From: Candidatus Heimdallarchaeota archaeon
Lineage (GTDB): Archaea; Asgardarchaeota; Heimdallarchaeia; Heimdallarchaeales; Kariarchaeaceae
Assembly (NCBI GenBank): GCA_029882335.1
Contig: JAOUKW010000133.1
Location: forward strand, 1 to 9,922
Direction: 5' to 3'
Length of the DNA: 9,922 bases
The notes beneath the pieces are model-generated. The model worked only from the letters and a program-made list of their open reading frames with translations, was not told the DNA's origin and did not search any database. Below, piece after piece: positions 5,554-9,922 of this stretch. Made by a program: the position numbers and the translations under genes. Position 1 is the stretch's first letter. The number at the start of each line of letters is the position of its first letter.

Positions 5554-8500
5554 TTATTTAAATTCATCTTGTTTTAACCTCAATATTCTAATAACCACAA
5601 AAAATACAATTGCTGGGATAAAAAAGATAAATGGAACTGAGGTACCATCATCTTCGATATCATCTGTATTAGTGTTATCTGTGGGAGTTGAGGATGGTGG
5701 TGGATTTTGTGCGTCGGATCCAATAGAAATATCTACCGACAAATCATTGATCGTTCTATCACTAGTGCTTGCTATATAAATTTGATATGAATCTGATTCT
5801 TGAGCCAAAGTTGGAATAATCCAAGTGTAACTATTTGATCCATGTGAATTGCTTATAGATGAGCTTATCACTTGATTAAAAACACCATTTAAGTATAATT
5901 CAAGTTTAATATTTGTTATTGGGATAGAACCAGTACTAGACCAAGTTATAGTTAATGTTGTTCCAAAGTAGTAGGGTCCTGATGAATTCGGACTGGTAAT
6001 GGTTAAACTTGGCTGGGTACCTGGGGTAGTAGTTACCGATCCTTCATATGAATATGCTTCATTATATGTGTTTGTAATTAAAATATAGTATGAACCTGTT
6101 TGAAGCACTATGTATGATAGGCTAAATTCTTGATATGCGGGGTATTCTGCATCTATCAATAGAATTCCTGTGGCATCCAATAATTTTACCTTGATATATT
6201 GATTACTTGTAGCCGTGTGATTTCCTTCAATAGAAATGGTATCATATGAATTTAAATTAATGATGTAATAATCTCTATAATTATTTCGATCCAAAGTTCC
6301 ACTGATAGTATTGTCTATGATGTTTGTGGCATCTGCAAGTGTATCCATAGCCAATTCTGTTACTTCACCATAGTAAATACCACTCCCACCTATAGATCTG
6401 AATTCTAATATATATTGACCAGTGATATCTGCATTAAATATCATAGGCATACCTCCTCCAACTTGATTACCGTTATACCACACTCTCAAATATATATCTA
6501 AACTTGTAGTTCGTAAATTAAAGTAATATGACATACCTGCTACAAAATTAATTGAATAATGATCAAAGTCATCCCAATTATTACTACCTGATCTTGTAAA
6601 GTAATGTAAATCACCACCAATTCTACCATCTACAGGCACTGCTGGTGCATAGGTGGATGAGTCATTTCCATCTGAACTAGCCATACGTGAAAATCCTCCA
6701 GTATAGGTACCTATTTCGGTACTTCCTGTAAATGTAAATACAATATAGCAATCTCCATTTGCAGAAATAAGTGGTGATACATATAATGTTGATAATTGAG
6801 TGGTTGTAAGTGTAATGCTATTGGAAGGGAGTATTACCCTTACTTCTACTTGGTAATATGATAAAATCTCCAATGCTACATAATTTCCAGAGTAACATGC
6901 AAATGTGTAATAATCCGCGTTATCTCCATTACTTACTGTCCCATTTAAAAATCCTGGTGTGATAAGTTGAGCTGAAGCCATATTGTCATTATTATCAGAG
7001 AAGAATACTTCAAAGGTATTTGTGGAAACTCCAATATTATTAGTTTCATCAGATTCTGATACTGAATTTTCAATATCTAGGATGACTATGACATAATAAT
7101 GACCCAAAGGGAGTATTATCAATCTACTTACACTAGCTGTAATTACAGATGAAAATGATGTCACTGTGTAATTCGCAAACCAATAGTCATTCTCTACATT
7201 AAATACAGTATCTGAAGATGCATAAAATGAGATAACAAATGAAATTGAGTTATCATTATTATTTATATTTGCTGTATAGGTAGCATATGAATTATTTGCG
7301 ACATTATTAATGGTAATAGTATTTATTGATAAATCATTAATTAAATCTCTTAAAGTAATTGTAGTGATTGATACACCGATATTATTTGTTTCAACAGATT
7401 CTGAAACTTGATTTAAGGTGTCTAGTTCAACAATTACATAATATGTGTTTAAATTATCAGGATATGTTCCTAAAAAACTGATTGTTGTTGATATTGTAAA
7501 GGAAGATATAGTAATTGTAGAAAATAAAATATCTGTACCTGTACTAAGAGTTGTGTCTAATGATAAGTATAATTTTGCTTGAAAACTTCCAGAAGCATCT
7601 CCCCCATTATTTGCTATTTCGACAGATATTGATCCAGTTGATGCTCGAACTTGATCTCCTGGCAATGATATCGATGTAACACTCATATCTTTATTTCCGG
7701 ATACAGTAATTGTTGAAGATGAAAATTTAATATTATTTCCTTCATTAGATTCTACGATTGTATTTAATGGGTCTGCTTTTATCACAAGATAATAACTTCC
7801 TGTTGGTGTATTTACAGGTATTGTTATAGATAATGTGTCTGTATGTTGACCTCCTACTGTAATCCCAGGTAATTGAAAACTTCCAATAGATGTGTCAAAT
7901 GCATTCAAATTGGTATCTGTGGATATATAGATTTCATATGTTGAAATTGGTGATGTTGTAGTACCTGTATTACTAATTGCAATAGAAATGCTTAATATAT
8001 TTCCTGCATTCATTGTTGTTGTTCCTGTGGATACTGTATCTGCTCTAAAATCATTTGGTGATGCAACAGACAAAAGAGATGTCGATGCAACAACATTACT
8101 GGCACTTGACTCTACAATTGCATTTGATGAATCTGCGTACAGGATATAGTAATATAAGCCGATAGGTGTTGTAGCCGGTATAGTTGCTGATTTTGTAGGA
8201 AGAGTATAGGTTTGATATGCAGCTAAAGGCCCTATCGTTTGGAATCCTAAATATATATCTGCTGATGTGCTCAAACTAGTATCTGTAGATAGGTAATACG
8301 CCACATTAAAAGAACTTCCAGTACCAATGCTTCCTAGATTTGAGATTTGTCCATTTATTGAAACTGATGCACCTGCTTGTGCAGAAGCAGTCCCACTAAC
8401 ACTTACTGCCTGTAGATCTGCAGATGCTGTAATTGTACTTGGAGTTGTTGAGGCTTTCCAATTATCATTTTCATCTGATTCTGTTACAGCGTTATCATAA

Positions 8501-8853
8501 TCGACAATCACTCCAAAATAAAATGATCCAGTTACTCCATATGGAATATTGTATGTTGTACTTACTGAGTAAGTCCAAGCTGGATCCATTGTTCTATAAT
8601 CTGTAAATATTAAGGTATCTGCGGTAGTTATTGTGGCATCTACACTTCTATAAAATGCAAAATTAACATTTGTTGTTGTTGTATCTCCTGTATGTGCCAA
8701 AACTGCAGAGATAGATATAGTTCCACCTTCCTTTGCAGTAGAAGTCGCTGTAACATTCCCATTAATTGTATAATTTACTGCTCCTGATACCTCAGTAACA
8801 GAAATAATAGGCAAAAGTAGTAAAATTATAACTAAATAATTTCTCCTTCTCAT
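5554..8853 (-). CDS. Large secreted cell-surface protein: five CARDB repeats, PPC-like domains, Ig-like domain, C-terminal membrane anchor
   Basis: This is a 1099-residue protein from the ATG at 8853. Residues 1-25 form a signal peptide (MRRRN, then a hydrophobic core, ending near VSGA). Five CARDB-type beta-sandwich repeats follow at about 26-145, 146-262, 266-385, 389-500 and 507-616. Each has a central Y.S.D.-type phrase and, in all but the second, an ES.E.N(N)-type ending. Residues 618-722, 728-832 and 837-940 look like three PPC (pre-peptidase C-terminal) jelly-roll domains. The first holds the protein's only two cysteines, C653 and C702, which could form a disulfide. Residues 948-1046 resemble the Kre9/KNH Ig-like domain. 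A Pro/Ser/Thr/Asp linker precedes one membrane helix (about 1073-1090) and a short basic tail. Eight N-x-S/T sequons suggest glycosylation. CARDB and PPC domains mediate adhesion or binding, and I see no catalytic domain. It is probably an S-layer-associated or adhesive stalk protein with its N-terminus outside. Confidence 0.92.
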   Translation of the reverse strand: MRRRNYLVIILLLLPIISVTEVSGAVNYTINGNVTATSTAKEGGTISISAVLAHTGDTTTTNVNFAFYRSVDATITTADTLIFTDYRTMDPAWTYSVSTTYNIPYGVTGSFYFGVIVDYDNAVTESDENDNWKASTTPSTITASADLQAVSVSGTASAQAGASVSINGQISNLGSIGTGSSFNVAYYLSTDTSLSTSADIYLGFQTIGPLAAYQTYTLPTKSATIPATTPIGLYYYILYADSSNAIVESSASNVVASTSLLSVASPNDFRADTVSTGTTTMNAGNILSISIAISNTGTTTSPISTYEIYISTDTNLNAFDTSIGSFQLPGITVGGQHTDTLSITIPVNTPTGSYYLVIKADPLNTIVESNEGNNIKFSSSTITVSGNKDMSVTSISLPGDQVRASTGSISVEIANNGGDASGSFQAKLYLSLDTTLSTGTDILFSTITISSFTISTTISFLGTYPDNLNTYYVIVELDTLNQVSESVETNNIGVSITTITLRDLINDLSINTITINNVANNSYATYTANINNNDNSISFVISFYASSDTVFNVENDYWFANYTVTSFSSVITASVSRLIILPLGHYYVIVILDIENSVSESDETNNIGVSTNTFEVFFSDNNDNMASAQLITPGFLNGTVSNGDNADYYTFACYSGNYVALEILSYYQVEVRVILPSNSITLTTTQLSTLYVSPLISANGDCYIVFTFTGSTEIGTYTGGFSRMASSDGNDSSTYAPAVPVDGRIGGDLHYFTRSGSNNWDDFDHYSINFVAGMSYYFNLRTTSLDIYLRVWYNGNQVGGGMPMIFNADITGQYILEFRSIGGSGIYYGEVTELAMDTLADATNIIDNTISGTLDRNNYRDYYIINLNSYDTISIEGNHTATSNQYIKVKLLDATGILLIDAEYPAYQEFSLSYIVLQTGSYYILITNTYNEAYSYEGSVTTTPGTQPSLTITSPNSSGPYYFGTTLTITWSSTGSIPITNIKLELYLNGVFNQVISSSISNSHGSNSYTWIIPTLAQESDSYQIYIASTSDRTINDLSVDISIGSDAQNPPPSSTPTDNTNTDDIEDDGTSVPFIFFIPAIVFFVVIRILRLKQDEFK
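7006..8778 (-). repeat. Five tandem CARDB-domain repeats inside the surface-protein gene
   Basis: Repeat units lie at about 8778-8419, 8418-8068, 8058-7699, 7689-7354 and 7335-7006. The units are 110 to 120 codons long. They are recognisable only at protein level, with a central motif like YLSTDTSLS, YISTDTNLN or YLSLDTTLS and endings ESDEND, ESSASN, ESNEGNN, ESVETNN and ESDETNN. DNA identity between units is low, so the duplication is old. Confidence 0.8.
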
Positions 8854-8876
8854 TGATATTGTATTGTATTGATGTA

Positions 8877-8884
8877 TTATATAG
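8877..8884 (-). promoter_or_regulatory. TATA box for the surface-protein gene
   Basis: The minus strand carries CTATATAA, centred about 27 bp upstream of the ATG at 8853. It is a good match to the archaeal TATA consensus and the clearest of the promoter-like boxes here. The spacing implies a leaderless or nearly leaderless mRNA. Confidence 0.5.
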
Positions 8885-9116
8885 TTTATTAATAATGTGT
8901 ATTGGTATGAATGAATATAATTAGCATAACATTAAATATTTAAATCGGAGGTTTACTTTCTTTTAGTTTATAATAAGTTTCAAGTAGTTAAAACAAATGA
9001 AATTAACATTCACCCATAATTTTTAATTAAATATTCCGCCATATAGTCCTTATTTTAGTTTCATCTTGTATTAAGTCTATGAAGATCTAGATGAGTTATA
9101 ATTAAGTCAATTTTGA

Positions 9117-9128
9117 TGAAATATTTCA
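9117..9128. promoter_or_regulatory. 12-bp perfect palindrome TGAAATATTTCA, candidate operator
   Basis: A perfect palindrome lies about 40 bp upstream of the DUF4260 start, just ahead of the AT-rich box at 9146-9157. Position fits an activator site or upstream operator. No second copy is evident elsewhere in the window. Confidence 0.25.
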
Positions 9129-9145
9129 ATTTCTTTTGATAATCC

Positions 9146-9157
9146 TTTATTTTATTA
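9146..9157 (+). promoter_or_regulatory. Possible TATA box for the DUF4260 gene
   Basis: TTTATTTTATTA lies 11 to 22 bp before the ATG at 9168. That is somewhat close for a leaderless start there and fits the second ATG at 9174 slightly better. Confidence 0.25.
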
Positions 9158-9167
9158 TGTAGAATTA

Positions 9168-9548
9168 ATGAATATGCAGTATTCAATACCATTTTATTTT
9201 TTAAAATTGGAGAGTCTAGTAATTGCCATATTATCTATTTATTTATATGCTTATGAAGGCTGGAGATGGTCAATATTCTTTCTTCTCTGGTTAATACCCG
9301 ATGTTGGGATGATTGGTTATGCAATTAATTTAAAGGTTGGTGCGGTAACATACAATTTGATGCATACATACATTGGACCACTGTTGTTAATTATTATATC
9401 TTTATTAATAAAAGAGGATAATTTTCTTTTTATTGCTATAATATGGATATCTCACATATCAATAGATCGTTTACTTGGATATGGTTTAAAATATCAGTCT
9501 GGATTTAAAAATACTACTGAGCAATTGCTAAGTCAACATAATTTATAA
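9168..9548 (+). CDS. DUF4260 family integral membrane protein
   Basis: This is a 126-residue protein with about four membrane helices (about 12-28, 34-50, 64-81 and 86-104). It matches the DUF4260 family closely along its whole length. Characteristic residues in order are LKLESL (12-17), PDxGMIGY (44-51), KVGAxxYNxxHTY (56-68), HIxxDRLLGYGLKY (96-109) and SGFKNT (111-116). The conserved His66, Asp100 and Arg101 lie at helix ends and may be functional, but the family has no established activity that I know. Length is normal for the family and the gene looks intact. I place the start at the first ATG, and an ATG at 9174 would remove only two residues. DUF4260 is, to my knowledge, mainly bacterial, so this copy may have been acquired by transfer. 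The following reductase gene is 61 bp away and has its own promoter-like box. Confidence 0.88.
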   Translation: MNMQYSIPFYFLKLESLVIAILSIYLYAYEGWRWSIFFLLWLIPDVGMIGYAINLKVGAVTYNLMHTYIGPLLLIIISLLIKEDNFLFIAIIWISHISIDRLLGYGLKYQSGFKNTTEQLLSQHNL

Positions 9549-9580
9549 TCATAAATTAATATATTAGTGGAATAATAAGG

Positions 9581-9588
9581 TATATTAA
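9581..9588 (+). promoter_or_regulatory. TATA box for the aldo/keto reductase gene
   Basis: TATATTAA, preceded by the purine-rich AATAAGG (a possible BRE), is centred about 25 bp upstream of the ATG at 9610. This spacing predicts a leaderless transcript and suggests the reductase is not simply read through from DUF4260. Confidence 0.45.
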
Positions 9589-9609
9589 ACAATAATTCTA
9601 TTTTATAAT

Positions 9610-9922
9610 ATGTCAAATTTAAGGAGATTAGGAAAGACTGACATTGAAGTTAGTCCTATAGGATTAGGTACATGGCAGTTTTCTGAAGGTGTAGGTTTAA
9701 ATTCGAAATTTTGGAAAGTAATACCTGATACATTGAGAGATGAAATTGTTAAGACTAGTTTTGATTTAGGAATAAATTGGTTTGATACAGCTGAATATTA
9801 TGGTAATGGGAAATCTGAATTAGGGTTAGCAAATTCACTGAAAAAATTAAATGTTGATAGTCCAATAATTGCAACCAAATGGTGGCCTATATTCCGAACT
9901 GCTAGATCTATAAAGAAAACAT
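9610..9922 (+). CDS. Aldo/keto reductase, N-terminal part, cut by the window edge
   Basis: The first 104 residues of an NAD(P)H-dependent aldo/keto reductase are present. Members are soluble TIM-barrel enzymes that reduce carbonyls to alcohols. The N-terminus LRRLGKTDIEVSPIGLGTWQ (residues 4-23) is the classic opening strand and hairpin. FDTAEYYGNGKSE (58-70) supplies the catalytic Asp59 and Tyr64. The Lys of the tetrad is Lys90 in IIATKWW (86-92). The catalytic His and the C-terminal cofactor site lie beyond the window. A stretch around GLNSKFWKVIP (29-39) between the first strand and first helix is longer than in minimal members. The start is the only ATG that gives the full family N-terminus. 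No neighbour reveals the substrate, so the specific reaction cannot be named. Confidence 0.93.
   Translation, partial: MSNLRRLGKTDIEVSPIGLGTWQFSEGVGLNSKFWKVIPDTLRDEIVKTSFDLGINWFDTAEYYGNGKSELGLANSLKKLNVDSPIIATKWWPIFRTARSIKKT

Larger units (their letters stand above)
8854..9167. other. Divergent intergenic region of 314 bp
   Basis: This separates the leftward surface-protein gene from the rightward DUF4260 gene. It holds the TATA-like box of the surface gene, a 12-bp palindrome at 9117-9128 and an AT-rich box at 9146-9157 ahead of DUF4260. All frames are stop-rich. I see no small gene or RNA. Confidence 0.6.

Noticed and set aside
8946..8951. Strong Shine-Dalgarno-like CGGAGG on the plus strand
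   Set aside because: No start codon with a meaningful open frame follows within a usable distance.
9619..9632. AAGGAGA-like ribosome-binding site inside the reductase gene
   Set aside because: It encodes the conserved N-terminal LRRLG of the aldo/keto reductase. A later start would remove the family's first strand.
1..9922. Possible defence island, CRISPR array, mobile element or tRNA
   Set aside because: I found no direct repeats with spacers, no transposase or integrase, no cloverleaf-like sequence, and no recognised nuclease, toxin or restriction gene.

Overview
The window is very A+T-rich DNA (roughly three quarters A/T by eye) and looks archaeal. I place it tentatively near the Asgard archaea (Heimdallarchaeia-like). 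The reasons are a RING-type zinc finger fused to membrane segments, a large secreted protein of five CARDB repeats with one C-terminal membrane anchor, AT-rich TATA-like boxes about 26 bp upstream of many start codons, and a Shine-Dalgarno-like site visible only at an operon-internal gene. No single gene proves the affiliation.

Layout. Positions 1-5176 are mostly minus strand: a TPR-like protein cut by the left edge (1-1193), a membrane RING-finger protein (1350-2417), a small NTF2-fold protein (2879-3250), a seven-helix membrane protein (3449-4333), and two tandem paralogous small membrane proteins forming a probable two-gene operon (5176 down to 4455). The only plus-strand coding material here is a short M48/Ste24-like peptidase C-terminus (2580-2801), which I read as a gene remnant. 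The 377 bp at 5177-5553 hold no gene, only a promoter-like box and a possible terminator. The large minus-strand surface protein fills 5554-8853. A 314-bp divergent intergenic region (8854-9167) separates it from two plus-strand genes: a DUF4260 membrane protein (9168-9548) and the start of an aldo/keto reductase (from 9610, cut by the right edge).

How the genes relate. Apart from the tandem membrane pair, most genes seem to be separate transcription units, and nothing points to one shared pathway. Five of the seven complete genes encode membrane or surface proteins, so the window is mainly a cell-envelope neighbourhood. The most interesting items are the RING/membrane architecture, the tandem paralogs with a conserved soluble motif, the orphan seven-helix sensor-like protein, and the peptidase remnant. 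I see no RNA gene, CRISPR array, insertion sequence or integrase, and no clear defence system.
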